Origin: Bin87 sp965115825
GTDB lineage: Bacteria; Chloroflexota; Dehalococcoidia; Lucifugimonadales; UBA3495
Direction: 5' to 3'
Length of the DNA stretch: 64,000 bases
Assembly: GCA_965115825.1 (NCBI GenBank)
Contig: OZ220464.1
Span: 1,364,001 to 1,428,000 of the forward strand
Part shown: positions 44,341 through 52,990 of the stretch, piece after piece
How positions within the stretch are numbered: position 1 is the first letter of the stretch
Layout: the number at the start of each line of letters is the position of its first letter
The notes under the pieces: generated by a model
The model's database searches: none
Told to the model about the DNA's origin: nothing
Seen by the model: the letters and a program-made list of their open reading frames with translations, nothing else
Position numbers and translations under genes: made by a program

Positions 44341-46230
44341 CTAGACTTCCCGGAACTCTCCCTCCACGGTGTCATCGCCGGGGGAGCCTCCCGTGGGGCC
44401 GGCGCCCGGAGCGCCTGCGCCGGGCTGGGCATAGACGGCTTGCCCGACGCGCTCCAGAGTGGCATTGAGTTCGCTCATCGCCGTCTGCATCTGGGCGACG
44501 TTATTGGCGGCGATGGCTGAGCGCAGCGCTTCCAGCTTGCCCTCGGCCTCGGCCTTCAGGTCAGAGGGCAGAGTTTCCGCGTGTTCGTTGAGCAGGCGCT
44601 CGGCCGAGTAGGACAGGCTGTCGGCCTGGTTCCGGGTTTCCACTTCGGTGCGTCGTTGGCGGTCGCTCTCTTCGTTGGCCTGGGCCTCCGACATCATCCG
44701 TTCGATATCTTCCTGAGAAAGGCCGCTGCTGGTCTGGATGACGATGCGCTGTTCCTTGCCCGTACCTTTATCTTGCGCGGACACGCTGAGGATGCCGTTA
44801 GAGTCGATATCAAAGGTAACGTCAATCTGCGGCACGCCGCGCGGCGCCGGCAGAATGCCGTCCAGCATGAACCGTCCGATTGTTTTGTTGTCCGCGGACA
44901 TGGGACGCTCGCCTTGCAGCACGTGAATGTCCACGCTGGGCTGGCCGTCGGCGGCGGTAGTGAAAGTCTCGGTCTTCTTGGTGGGTATGGTGGTGTTGCG
45001 GGGGATAAGCGCCGTGGTTACGTTGCCCAGGGTTTCAATGCCCAGGGTCAGGGGCGTAACGTCCAGCAGCACGATGTCGCCCACTTCACCGCCCAGCACG
45101 CCGGCCTGGATGGCCGCGCCCAGGGCTACAGCCTCGTCCGGGTTCACCGAGCGGGAGGCTTCTTTCCCGAATATCTGCTGCACCTTGGCCTGCACCGCCG
45201 GCATTCGGGTCATGCCGCCCACCAGGATAATGTCGTTGATACCGCCGGCCGCAACGCCGGCGTCGGTGATAGCCTGGCGGCAAGGCCCCTCGGTACGATC
45301 AATGAGGCCGCCCACCAACTGCTCCAGACGAGAGCGGCTCAGCGGCTTCACCAAGTGCTGCGGGCCGCTGGCGTCGGCGGTGATGAAGGGCAGGTTGATT
45401 TCGGTTTCCAGCGTGCTGGACAGCTCGATCTTGGCCCGTTCCGCAGCGTCGCGCAGGCGCTGCAACGCCATACGGTCCTGCGATAGGTCGATGCCGGTCT
45501 CGGCGCGGAACTCACTCACCAGCCAGTTCAGGATGGCCTCGTCAAAATCATCGCCGCCCAGATAGGTGTCGCCGTTGGTGGACAGCACTTCGAAGACGCC
45601 ATCGCCCAGTTCCAGGATGGTGACGTCGAAAGTTCCGCCGCCCAGGTCGAACACCGCTACGGTGGAGTCCGTCTGCTGCCGGTCGATGCCGTAGGCCAGC
45701 GAGGATGCGGTAGGTTCGTTGATAATCCGCAGGACGTCCAGTCCGGCGATGGTGCCGGCGTCTTTGGTTGCCTGGCGCTGGGCGTCGTTGAAGTAAGCCG
45801 GAACGGTGATCACGGCCTGGGTGATGCGTTCTCCCAGCTTGGCCTCGGCGTCCTGCCGTATTTTCTGCAATACCATGCTGGATATTTGCGGGGGAGCGTA
45901 GGCTTGTCCCGCCATTTCAACGTGGGCGTCGCCGTTCTCCCCGGCGACAATCTTGTAGGGCAGCCGGCTGGCGGCGTCCTGAACTTCCGGGTCGTCGTAA
46001 CGGCGGCCCATCAGTCGCTTCACGGAGAATATAGTGTTCTCCGGGTTAGTAACGGCCTGGCGTTTGGCCGTCTGGCCAACGTAACGCTCGCCGCTGCGGG
46101 TGTTCACCGCGACCACCGACGGCGTGATGCGGTTCCCCTCTGCGTTCTCCACCACTTCGGCCTCACCAGCCTCGATAACCGCAGCCACCGAGTTGGTCGT
46201 GCCAAGGTCTATGCCCAATATCTTTGCCAT
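44341..46230 (-). CDS. dnaK: Chaperone DnaK (Hsp70)
   Basis: This 629-residue Hsp70 begins with the N-terminal GIDLGTTNSVAAVIEAG. It has phosphate loop VFDLGGGTFDVTILELGDG, adenosine loop ILVGGMTRMPAVQ, linker DIVLLDVTPLTLGIET and substrate-binding domain. The C-terminal lid ends in an Ala/Gly/Pro-rich tail with acidic EGEFREV. It refolds proteins with GrpE and DnaJ in an ATP cycle. It is third in the operon hspR-grpE-dnaK; no dnaJ follows, so the J-protein is encoded elsewhere. Expression is expected to be repressed by HspR. Confidence 0.98.
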   Translation of the reverse strand: MAKILGIDLGTTNSVAAVIEAGEAEVVENAEGNRITPSVVAVNTRSGERYVGQTAKRQAVTNPENTIFSVKRLMGRRYDDPEVQDAASRLPYKIVAGENGDAHVEMAGQAYAPPQISSMVLQKIRQDAEAKLGERITQAVITVPAYFNDAQRQATKDAGTIAGLDVLRIINEPTASSLAYGIDRQQTDSTVAVFDLGGGTFDVTILELGDGVFEVLSTNGDTYLGGDDFDEAILNWLVSEFRAETGIDLSQDRMALQRLRDAAERAKIELSSTLETEINLPFITADASGPQHLVKPLSRSRLEQLVGGLIDRTEGPCRQAITDAGVAAGGINDIILVGGMTRMPAVQAKVQQIFGKEASRSVNPDEAVALGAAIQAGVLGGEVGDIVLLDVTPLTLGIETLGNVTTALIPRNTTIPTKKTETFTTAADGQPSVDIHVLQGERPMSADNKTIGRFMLDGILPAPRGVPQIDVTFDIDSNGILSVSAQDKGTGKEQRIVIQTSSGLSQEDIERMMSEAQANEESDRQRRTEVETRNQADSLSYSAERLLNEHAETLPSDLKAEAEGKLEALRSAIAANNVAQMQTAMSELNATLERVGQAVYAQPGAGAPGAGPTGGSPGDDTVEGEFREV

Positions 46231-46262
46231 TGCTGTAACACCTCAAATTTGGTTTCTTGAAA

Positions 46263-46892
46263 TTACTGGTTGACTACCACCTGGGCCGCTTGCACCACCC
46301 GGTCGTGCAGGCGGTATCCCTGACGAACCACTTCGACCACACACCCGGGATCCGCATCGGCTACCTGGGCCATGCCAACTGCTTCGTGCAGTTCCGGGTT
46401 GAACGGCTCGCCCAGCGCTTCGATCCGCGCCACCCCCTGGGCTTCCAGGAAGCCGGCCAGCTTGCGCTGAATCAGGCGCACCCCGTGAACCCAGGATTGG
46501 GACACCGCGTCGTTGCCGAGGGCAGGGCCGTCCTTTTCCAGATGGTTTATCGCCAGGTCAAGCTCGTCAACGATGGGGAGCAGCTGCACCAGCAAGCGGC
46601 TGTTGGCCTGCCGCTGGACGGTTAATCGCTCTTCATCATAACGGCGACGAACATTAGCCAAGTCAGCCTGTCCGCGCTGTACGGCGTCGGCCTGTCGGGC
46701 GATTTCCTCGTTGGCTTCGGCCAAAGCTATTTTCAGCATGGCCGCTTCCTGCTCCGGCGTCAGGGGCGGAGCCTCGGCGGAGGCATCGCCGCCGTCTTCT
46801 TCTCCGTCTCTTTCCGGGGCGGCGTAAAAATCAGACGCCGGAACGCCCGCGTTGTCGTCATCAGTGGGATGGTTAGTCTCGTTGGTAGGCAT
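46263..46892 (-). CDS. grpE: GrpE nucleotide exchange factor
   Basis: This 209-residue protein has an acidic disordered N-terminus (residues 1-50), a long coiled-coil helix with ADLANVRRRYDEERLTVQRQA, and the C-terminal beta domain ending RQGYRLHDRVVQAAQVVV, the GrpE signature. It releases ADP from DnaK. It is placed between hspR and dnaK, 32 bp before the dnaK start. The order grpE-dnaK after a promoter-proximal hspR differs from the actinobacterial dnaK-grpE-dnaJ-hspR arrangement. Confidence 0.95.
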   Translation of the reverse strand: MPTNETNHPTDDDNAGVPASDFYAAPERDGEEDGGDASAEAPPLTPEQEAAMLKIALAEANEEIARQADAVQRGQADLANVRRRYDEERLTVQRQANSRLLVQLLPIVDELDLAINHLEKDGPALGNDAVSQSWVHGVRLIQRKLAGFLEAQGVARIEALGEPFNPELHEAVGMAQVADADPGCVVEVVRQGYRLHDRVVQAAQVVVNQ

Positions 46893-46949
46893 TTATTGAT
46901 TCCTGAAGCGGTTGGTCGCCGGAGCGGTTGATTGGAGGGCTGCTGCTGA

Positions 46950-47471
46950 TTACGGCGGTTCCGGGGCCGGCAGGCTCAGACTGTCGCACAGTAAGACAAC
47001 TTCCTCCCGAATGCGCTCGGCCGCGGCGGCTTCGCCGATGGAACGGGACAAGCGCCGGGAAAAAACACTCAGGTTGTTGACCAGCTTCAGCGCAAACTCA
47101 ACGCCGGCTAGGTTCAGGCCCAGGTTTTCCATCAAGTGCCGGATGAGCATGACTTTGCGCAGGTCGTCCTCGGAGTACAGGCGCAGCATCCCAACGGTGC
47201 GGCCGGGGCTGATGAGGCCCAGCCGTTCGTATTTGCGCAGGGTCTGCGGGTGCATTTCCAGCAGCCGCGCCGCCACGGATATAATGTACACCCCCGCCGG
47301 CTCATCCGAGACGGACGCCCCATTGCGGGACGCTTCACTGCCGGGCGTACCGGCGGGACTGCCGGGCCGGAGGGCCGGCGCATCGGCAATAGGAGCCGGA
47401 TACCGCTCCACCGGATACCACTTTGGACGCGTACGTCCGGCTTGGGCCGGGCCGTGCTGTCGCTGCCGCAT
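46950..47471 (-). CDS. hspR: MerR-type heat-shock repressor HspR
   Basis: This 173-residue protein starts at ATG 47471, behind AAGGAGGAA. After a 60-residue Pro/Arg-rich extension, the winged-helix domain reads YIISVAARLLEMHPQTLRKYERLGLISPGRT with YSEDDLRKVMLIRHL, the HspR form of MerR (HPQTLRxYExxGL). The C-terminal helix probably mediates dimerisation and DnaK binding. HspR represses chaperone genes using DnaK as co-repressor. Its own promoter overlaps the operator at 47545. The long N-terminal extension is unusual for HspR (normally about 120-150 residues). Confidence 0.93.
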   Translation of the reverse strand: MRQRQHGPAQAGRTRPKWYPVERYPAPIADAPALRPGSPAGTPGSEASRNGASVSDEPAGVYIISVAARLLEMHPQTLRKYERLGLISPGRTVGMLRLYSEDDLRKVMLIRHLMENLGLNLAGVEFALKLVNNLSVFSRRLSRSIGEAAAAERIREEVVLLCDSLSLPAPEPP

Positions 47472-47535
47472 ATCTGCGCCGTTCCTCCTTGTCGGATATT
47501 CGCAGATGTGAATTACATCACATTGCTATGGGACT

Positions 47536-47574
47536 ACTATATCCCTTGACATAGGTTGTGTCAAGGCGTAGAAT
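47536..47574. promoter_or_regulatory. Divergent promoters with HspR (HAIR-like) operator
   Basis: CTTGACA-N7-TGTCAAG at 47545-47565 is a perfect inverted repeat of HAIR layout (known consensus CTTGAGT-N7-ACTCAAG). Each arm contains a perfect TTGACA. On the minus strand TTGACA (47564-47559), 17 bp, TATAGT (47541-47536) drives hspR-grpE-dnaK. On the plus strand TTGACA (47546-47551), 17 bp, TAGAAT (47569-47574) drives the zinc-ribbon gene. One bound HspR would block both. Confidence 0.85.
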
Positions 47575-47739
47575 TCGGTTGACGATGCCGAGGTGGCCGG
47601 CCAACTGCGACGAGCTGAACCTGATCTACCTTCCAAGCCCTGCAATCCAATCGCCCTTTCCTCTCGTAAATTAGGTAGCCAAACCGGATTTGCCCGATAC
47701 AGTCGCGCTGCGAATATCCGAATAGGCAAGGAGGTCATC

Positions 47740-47940
47740 ATGAAGATCAAGTTCAACGCTTGCCCCAAGTGCGGCGGAGACCTGCAACTCCGTCGGGACA
47801 TTCACGGGATGTTTGTCAACTGCCTCCAGTGCGGCCTACAGCAGGATCTGGACGCTCCCACCGCGGCGGTTGAGGTAACCCAACCCGCCACCGCCATCAA
47901 GCCGGCCGCGGCCAACAAGGACCTTATGCGCGCCGCCTAG
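47740..47940 (+). CDS. Small zinc-ribbon protein, probably heat-shock regulated
   Basis: This 66-residue protein starts at ATG 47740 behind AAGGAGG. Two Cys pairs (CPKCGGDL at residues 8-11 and CLQCGL about 20 residues later) form a rubredoxin-like zinc ribbon; the C-terminal 30 residues are Ala/Pro-rich and flexible. It is transcribed divergently from hspR, from a promoter that shares the HAIR-like operator, so it is likely an HspR regulon member. Function unknown; a protein- or nucleic-acid-binding role in stress is plausible. Confidence 0.75.
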   Translation: MKIKFNACPKCGGDLQLRRDIHGMFVNCLQCGLQQDLDAPTAAVEVTQPATAIKPAAANKDLMRAA

Positions 47941-47968
47941 GCTTTGCATCCCAGGTTGAACGGCAAGA

Positions 47969-47996
47969 CCGGGGCGGATTTGAAACCTGCCCCGGT
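47969..47996. terminator. Bidirectional terminator between convergent genes
   Basis: ACCGGGGC pairs with GCCCCGGT around a roughly 12-nt loop, between the zinc-ribbon stop (47940) and the convergent oxidoreductase stop (48027). The T tract is weak on both sides. Confidence 0.55.
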
Positions 47997-48026
47997 TCGT
48001 TATTATCCGTTCTACAGCGTCAAGAA

Positions 48027-48689
48027 CTACCCGCCCAGCTCCGGCCAGAAACGCTCTTCCTGCCACGGATCGCCGTTGTTGTTATAGCCCCGCTGCTCCC
48101 AGAAGCCGGGCGCGTCTTCCGCCAACAGCTCAATGCCGTTGACCCATTTTGCCGATTTCCAGCCGTATCGGCTGGGCACAATCAGGCGCAGCGGCCAACC
48201 GTGATCCCGGCCCAGTTCGGCGCCGTTCTGACGGCGCGCCAGCAGACCCTCCACCAAGACTAACTCCAACGGCACGTTGGTAGTGTAGTCTCCGAAGCAG
48301 TGCGCCATTATGTGACTGGCCTTCGGCAGTATTCCGGCCAGCCCCAGCAGCGTCGCGACCCAAACGCCTTCCCAAGTCTGGTCAAGGGCCGACCATTGGG
48401 TCACGCAGTGAAAATCGGCGTTCACCGCTACCTGGGGCAAACTGCAAAACTGCTCCCAGTCCAGCGCAATCTCGCGCTCTACTTGCCCCCACACCCGTAT
48501 GCTCCAAGTGGACAGGTCAATCTCCGGCGTATCACCGTAAGTAAGCACCGGAAAAGTTCGGGCTACGAACTGGCCCGGCGGCACCCGCTCGCCGGCGGGC
48601 GGGGCAATCTTCACCTGGTCGGGCCGCTTCAAGCCGAACTCAGGCTGCCTGGTTGTGGACTGCTGGCTTTGTTGGTCTGGAGTAGTCAT
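48027..48689 (-). CDS. Molybdopterin-dependent oxidoreductase (sulfite-oxidase/MsrP-like fold)
   Basis: This 220-residue protein starts at ATG 48689, which follows the selD stop by 20 bp. The Mo-cofactor domain has the ligand Cys in NADFHCVTQWSALDQTWEG, the RLIVPSRYGWKSAKWVNGIEL strand and the terminal GYNNNGDPW, typical of soluble MsrP/YuiH-like enzymes. No Tat signal is visible, so it is probably cytosolic or its export signal is missing. It would reduce or oxidise S- or N-oxides; substrate unknown. Cotranscription with selD is notable. Confidence 0.85.
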   Translation of the reverse strand: MTTPDQQSQQSTTRQPEFGLKRPDQVKIAPPAGERVPPGQFVARTFPVLTYGDTPEIDLSTWSIRVWGQVEREIALDWEQFCSLPQVAVNADFHCVTQWSALDQTWEGVWVATLLGLAGILPKASHIMAHCFGDYTTNVPLELVLVEGLLARRQNGAELGRDHGWPLRLIVPSRYGWKSAKWVNGIELLAEDAPGFWEQRGYNNNGDPWQEERFWPELGG

Positions 48690-48709
48690 CAGAAACGCTC
48701 CGGGTAAGT

Positions 48710-49762
48710 TCACGGTTTGGCGATAATGGTTCCGGCCGGGCCGTCGGTGATACGGCCGACGATTGCGGCGCACTGGGCGCCCGCCGCCCGCAATGCCGCC
48801 GCCAAAGCGTCAGCGCGCGCGGCGGGAACCGACATCAGCAGCCCGCCGGAGGTTTGAGCGTCGCACAGCAGCATCCGGTCTTCGTCAGTCAGAGATGCGT
48901 CCCAGCTCACCGCGTCGTTGACGCTGCTGACGTTGCGGTGCGTACCGCCGGGCGCCACGCCTCGTTCCAGCAAAGCACGGACGCCGGGCAGAGTGGGCAA
49001 AGCGGACAGGCTGACCTCGGCGGCAACGCCGCTTCCCTTCACCATGCTTTTCAAATGGCCCAGCAGCCCGAACCCGGTAATGTCCGTAGCCGCGTTAACG
49101 CCCACTTTCGTCATTGCCTGCGCGGCCGGCCGGTTCAGCGCCGCCATGGTTTCCACCGCGCCGGCCAGCACGTCGGCATCCGCAATGCCCTGCTTGCCGG
49201 CGGTGGTGATGATGCCGGTGCCGATGGGCTTACTCAGTATCAGCGCGTCGCCGGGCCTGGCGCCGGCGTTGCTGACCTGCTTTCCGGGTTCTACCACGCC
49301 GATGACGGAGAGGCCGTATTTGGGCTCCGGGTCGTCCACGGTGTGGCCGCCTACGATAAGGCACTCGGCCTCGGCGGCTTTGGCGTAGCCTCCCTGCAAA
49401 GTTTTGCCCAGAATCTCCTTGTCCAATGAGGCGGGAAATCCGACGACGTTCAGGGCAAGCAGCGGCTTGCCGCCCATGGCGTACACGTCGGACAGTGAGT
49501 TGGCGGCGGCGATGGCGCCGAACTGGTAGGGGTCGTCAGTGATAGGTGGGAAGAAATCCACCGTGACGATGAGCGCGGTGTCGTCGTTCAGCCGATAGAC
49601 GGCGGCGTCGTCCCCGGTCTCCGCGCCCACCAGCAGGTCGGGATGCGACAACAGCGGAACATAGCTCAGGACCTGGCCCAGGTCCTCAAGGCTCAGCTTG
49701 GCCGCTCAACCGGCGCAGTGGGAAAGCTCGGTAAGGCGGATGGGCATTTCGGTTTGGGTCAT
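48710..49762 (-). CDS. selD: Selenide, water dikinase SelD, selenocysteine-containing
   Basis: This is a 350-residue protein when the in-frame TGA at 49708-49706 is read as selenocysteine (residue 19). The start ATG 49762 gives MTQTEMPIRLTELSHCAG-U-AAK, the exact N-terminal active site of SelD, with Cys16, Sec19 and Lys22. Without recoding the enzyme would start at a poor TTG (49651) and lose its catalytic residues. The rest has GDDAAVY, VDFFPPITDDPYQFG, AANSLSDVYAMGG and GGHTVDD, the ATP/Mg site. It makes selenophosphate for Sec and selenouridine. Its ATG overlaps the upstream stop (ATGA). selA, selB and tRNA-Sec are not in the window. Confidence 0.93.
49663..49693 (-). promoter_or_regulatory. 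SECIS-like hairpin after the selD Sec codon
   Basis: It begins 13 nt after the TGA. AGGACCTG pairs perfectly with CAGGTCCT around a GGC loop, with an outer AGC/GCT helix below a small internal loop. Bacterial SECIS elements lie just downstream of the UGA and have a G in the apical loop, as here. Confidence 0.7.
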
Positions 49763-50121
49763 CGGGCTTTCTCTCCATAACGCCGGGCTAAACGAGCGAA
49801 GCGGCGTTCCAGTTTGGCGAATCTGCGGTCGTATTGGCCATGCGGGTATTGATCGGGGAGCCGGGCGACCCATGCGAGGGCAATATCGTGGATCGTATCG
49901 TCATCTGCCGCGCGTCCGCCCAATCGTTCGCTCAGAAAGCGTACCATATCACGACGTTGCTTCAGGGCTCCAATCAGGTGGATTGGCAATCGGACGGGCA
50001 GAGCGACGATGCGAAACAAGAGATGCGCCGCGTCGGCTCGATGACGCGCTACGTCGCGGGCTACCCGCCCTTCGGCTCTGCCGATGGCGGCGCTGCGGTC
50101 TATGGGAGGTTGGTTGGGCAT
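49759..50121 (-). CDS. Arg-rich protein of unknown function upstream of selD
   Basis: This product has 120 residues from ATG 50121 (MPNQPPIDRSAAIGR); a TTG at 50184 would extend it by 21. It is helical and basic, with HLLFRIVALPVRLPIHLIGALKQRRDMVRFLSERLGG split by Pro, and ends in KLERRFARLARRYGEKAR. Its stop overlaps the selD start by 4 bp and its 5' end adjoins the damaged restriction nuclease. No family recognised. Confidence 0.5.
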   Translation of the reverse strand: MPNQPPIDRSAAIGRAEGRVARDVARHRADAAHLLFRIVALPVRLPIHLIGALKQRRDMVRFLSERLGGRAADDDTIHDIALAWVARLPDQYPHGQYDRRFAKLERRFARLARRYGEKAR

Positions 50122-50155
50122 GAGGGTAGGTTGACCTTCGTGGATGGCGCTGGGT

Positions 50156-50696
50156 CTATTGTCCGAACTGCCCCAGGAAGTCAATCCAGCTTTGCGCGGG
50201 AATGCCGGCCAGAGGCACAGCGAGGGTTTCGGCGATGTACCTGTCCATTATACCGATTCTGGCTAGTCTTCCAAAGTTGCCTCCACCGTCGCTTGCCGGG
50301 CGGTCCGTAACCGGATCGCTCTTTGCCGGATAGGGATGCGCCCCTTCCGGGATGATAATGCTGGTGTCACTTTGCGTACTCCTGACATTAGCCCACCAGT
50401 AGTTTCGGAACTCGGCCGCGTATTTCGCCTGGGTTACAAAGGGTTTATACGTTACCGGCACACCGGACAGTACATTGTTCAACGCCCAAGGTACAACCAC
50501 GATTAAGTCCGCATCCGCGCAAGCATCCGCAGTCACCTGGAACCTGAAATTAGGCTTCTCTTCTTTTGACAGCGCCCTCAATGGCGGTGCGGCTGGTAAA
50601 ATGCGCCGGAACGGCGTATAGGGCGTCGATTACCCGACGATAAAGCGCGTAGAGAGGCCAAGATTCAGCCGGCTCCGACGGGTCAGGCGTGGACAT
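50156..50696 (-). pseudogene. Type II-like restriction endonuclease, frameshifted
   Basis: A first frame starts at ATG 50696, inside the end of the methyltransferase gene, and reads MSTPDPSEPAESWPLYALYR... to a stop just after an AAAA run (minus strand, 50567-50564). Dropping one A there joins it to the next frame, giving TAIEGAVKEEKPNFRF and then ADLIVVVPWALNNVLSGVPVTYKPF. The result is a single protein of about 180 residues. The position next to a methyltransferase and the VVPW ... AEFRNYWW pattern suggest the cognate nuclease. It may be a true knockout, a programmed slip or a sequence error. Confidence 0.55.
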
Positions 50697-51726
50697 GGCA
50701 AGCCAACCTTTCCCGCGCGGCCACGAAATAGTCCGCCAGAATTTCTGCGCTATAGCACTCCCGCCCGGTGTTCACCGCGGCTATAGCAACAGAGCACAGC
50801 CCGCCAAAAGGCTCCCACACCACGTCGCCCGGATCTGACGATGCCGTGATAATTTGCTCCAACAATCGCAGCGGTTTCTGATCCATATGAACGGATTTAT
50901 AGGCGTCCTTGATACGTTCTCCGCCTCGCGCCGGGGGGTGACGCCATAGATTGGTGATACCCACCTCGCAGTGGAACTTTGCCCGCATCCGCGCCCACTC
51001 CCCCACCGTTGCCGGGCGCACCCCGTCCAAGCTGTAGTAGGGCCGGCCTTCCGGCAACCCATGCTTATTGGCGTAGTGCGCCAGCGACTCAAACGCTTCC
51101 GGCGGAGGAAAGTACCAGAGATGGCACTTTGTCAGGTACTTTCGGGTAGCGGCGTTCTTGACCCCGCAGGCCGCGTTGGCCAGATACATGGGCAGGCCGC
51201 TGCGTTCCCATTCGGCGCGCACCCATTCTTTCAAGCTCACAGTTGCGCCATTGACCCGAAAACTGACTTTACGGACGTATTGAGCGCAGACTTCAGTAAC
51301 CACCGGAAACCGTCGCAGCGTCTTGCTGTTGGCATTGCCGGCAATATGCCCAACGCCCTTGTCCCAAACGTGGCAGGAACGATATTCCCACCCGTTTTCA
51401 ACCAGAATCGGATGCACACTGGCCCATCCTATTTCCGTATTCCAGAACCATAGCGTGGTTTCCGGCAGCGCGCGTTCCGACCAGTGGGCAACATGGGGGC
51501 CATACCATTCGGGAAGCCGCTCGTGGGAAACCGGGTCGCCGGGGAAACTGCCCACTCCGTAAGGCCCATCGACCACGATTACCGTAGGCGAAGGCCAGCT
51601 CTTTGCCACTTCCCGAAAATCCCCGTGATGCAAGGTTACGCCCTGACGATGGTAAGGCGGCATCTTTTCGACCGTAGGCTCCGGCCCAATCGGATGCGCC
51701 GACCCTCTTGCGTACCCATTGCCCAT
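50683..51726 (-). CDS. DNA methyltransferase (N4-cytosine/N6-adenine, PF01555-type)
   Basis: This 347-residue enzyme has the catalytic motif DGPYGVGSFPGD (variant of DPPY) near residue 53. The AdoMet motif comes late (MDQKPLRLLEQIITASSDP, then WEPFGGLCSVAIAA near 315), so catalytic precedes AdoMet binding, as in beta-class enzymes. The middle 180 residues should hold target recognition. It overlaps the start of the presumed nuclease gene by 14 bp. It protects host DNA; if the nuclease is dead, it is an orphan methylase. GPY in place of PPY is uncommon but known. Confidence 0.8.
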   Translation of the reverse strand: MGNGYARGSAHPIGPEPTVEKMPPYHRQGVTLHHGDFREVAKSWPSPTVIVVDGPYGVGSFPGDPVSHERLPEWYGPHVAHWSERALPETTLWFWNTEIGWASVHPILVENGWEYRSCHVWDKGVGHIAGNANSKTLRRFPVVTEVCAQYVRKVSFRVNGATVSLKEWVRAEWERSGLPMYLANAACGVKNAATRKYLTKCHLWYFPPPEAFESLAHYANKHGLPEGRPYYSLDGVRPATVGEWARMRAKFHCEVGITNLWRHPPARGGERIKDAYKSVHMDQKPLRLLEQIITASSDPGDVVWEPFGGLCSVAIAAVNTGRECYSAEILADYFVAARERLACHVHA

Positions 51727-51737
51727 GCTACATTTCC

Positions 51738-52913
51738 CTATATCTGGTATTCCGGCCGCCTTAGCAGTTGCCGCGCTATTACCAGCCGCATTATTTCGTT
51801 GGTGCCCTCGCCGATAATCATCAGCGGCGCGTCCCTGTAGTAGCGTTCCACTGGGAAGTCTTTGGTGTAGCCATAGCCGCCGTGGATGCGCATGGCTTCC
51901 ATAGCAACCTCGCCGCAGATTTCGCTGGAGAACAGCTTGGCCATGCCCGATTCCAGGTCGATGCGCTCGCCGCCGTCTTTCTTGGCGGCGGCGTCATAGA
52001 CCAGCAGCCGGGCCGCCTGTACCTTGGTTGCCATGTCCGCGATTTTCAGCTGGATGGCCTGGTGCTGGCTGATGGGCTGTCCGAAGGTTTCCCGCTGCTG
52101 CACATAGCGCATGGAGGCATCCAGAGCCGCCTGTGCAACCCCCACGGCGCGGGCTGCCACGTTGATGCGCCCCGTTTCCAGTCCGCTCATCACCTGGCCG
52201 AACCCTACATTCTCCACGCCGCCAATGAGATTCTCGGCGGGAATACGAAAATCCTCAAAGGACAGCTCGCAGGTGTCCAGTCCCCGGTAGCCCAGCTTGT
52301 CCAGATGGCGGCCTACTTTGAAGCCGGGACTGCCATCCTTTTCGATGACGAAGGCGGACAGGCCCCGGTGCTTGATGGACGGGTCGGGGTCAGTGCGGGC
52401 CAGCAGACAGAAGGCGTCGCCCGAGTCGGCGTTGGTGATGAACATTTTGGAGCCGTTGACCACGTACTCCTCGCCGTCTTTCACGGCGCGCGTCTGCAAC
52501 GCGCCCACGTCGCTGCCGCCGCCGGGTTCGGTCAACGCCAGGCCGCCGCGGATTTCTCCGCCCGCCAGACGCGGGAGGAAGCGCTGCCGCTGCTCCGCCG
52601 TTCCGTAGTTGGCAAGCACGTAAGTGAGAATGTGGTGCGTACCCAAAGCTCCCGTAAGGGCCATGTAGCCTTTGCTGATTTCTTCGAAAATCATGGCAAA
52701 AGTAGTGTAGTCCAGCCCCATGCCGCCAAATTCCTCAGGCACATTGATGCCGAACAGCCCCAGCTCCTTCATCTGCTCGATGAGGTCATAAGGCACCGTG
52801 TCTTGCGCGTCGTGCTTGGCGGCGACCGGCTCTACCTCCTGGCGCACGAAATCGCGCACCATGCTGACAATCTGCGAGCGGGCTTCCTCAGGGGTTTTGA
52901 CGATAGTGGTCAC
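51738..52913 (-). CDS. Acyl-CoA dehydrogenase
   Basis: This 391-residue FAD enzyme catalyses alpha,beta-desaturation of acyl-CoA and passes electrons to ETF. Family motifs are LTEPGGGSDVGALQTRAVKDG with VNGSKMFITNAD (signature 1), QRETFGQPISQHQAIQLKIADM, and the catalytic Glu region MRIHGGYGYTKDFPVERYYRDAPLMIIGEGTNEI, split here by function. Length and domain order are normal. Short- or branched-chain acyl-CoA is likely. It is probably monocistronic or followed by the methyltransferase gene 11 bp downstream, an unlikely functional pairing. Confidence 0.95.
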   Translation of the reverse strand: MTTIVKTPEEARSQIVSMVRDFVRQEVEPVAAKHDAQDTVPYDLIEQMKELGLFGINVPEEFGGMGLDYTTFAMIFEEISKGYMALTGALGTHHILTYVLANYGTAEQRQRFLPRLAGGEIRGGLALTEPGGGSDVGALQTRAVKDGEEYVVNGSKMFITNADSGDAFCLLARTDPDPSIKHRGLSAFVIEKDGSPGFKVGRHLDKLGYRGLDTCELSFEDFRIPAENLIGGVENVGFGQVMSGLETGRINVAARAVGVAQAALDASMRYVQQRETFGQPISQHQAIQLKIADMATKVQAARLLVYDAAAKKDGGERIDLESGMAKLFSSEICGEVAMEAMRIHGGYGYTKDFPVERYYRDAPLMIIGEGTNEIMRLVIARQLLRRPEYQI

Positions 52914-52990
52914 TGCAGCAGCTCCTGTCCTTTACCTGTGCGCTATTTGGTGTTGGTGTCAGTCTATCCCAGCCCTAATGGGTAAGCAAC

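Noticed and set aside
48710..49651. SelD starting at the TTG at 49651
   Set aside because: This would remove the catalytic Cys/Sec/Lys; the in-frame continuation through TGA to ATG 49762 restores the family N-terminus exactly.
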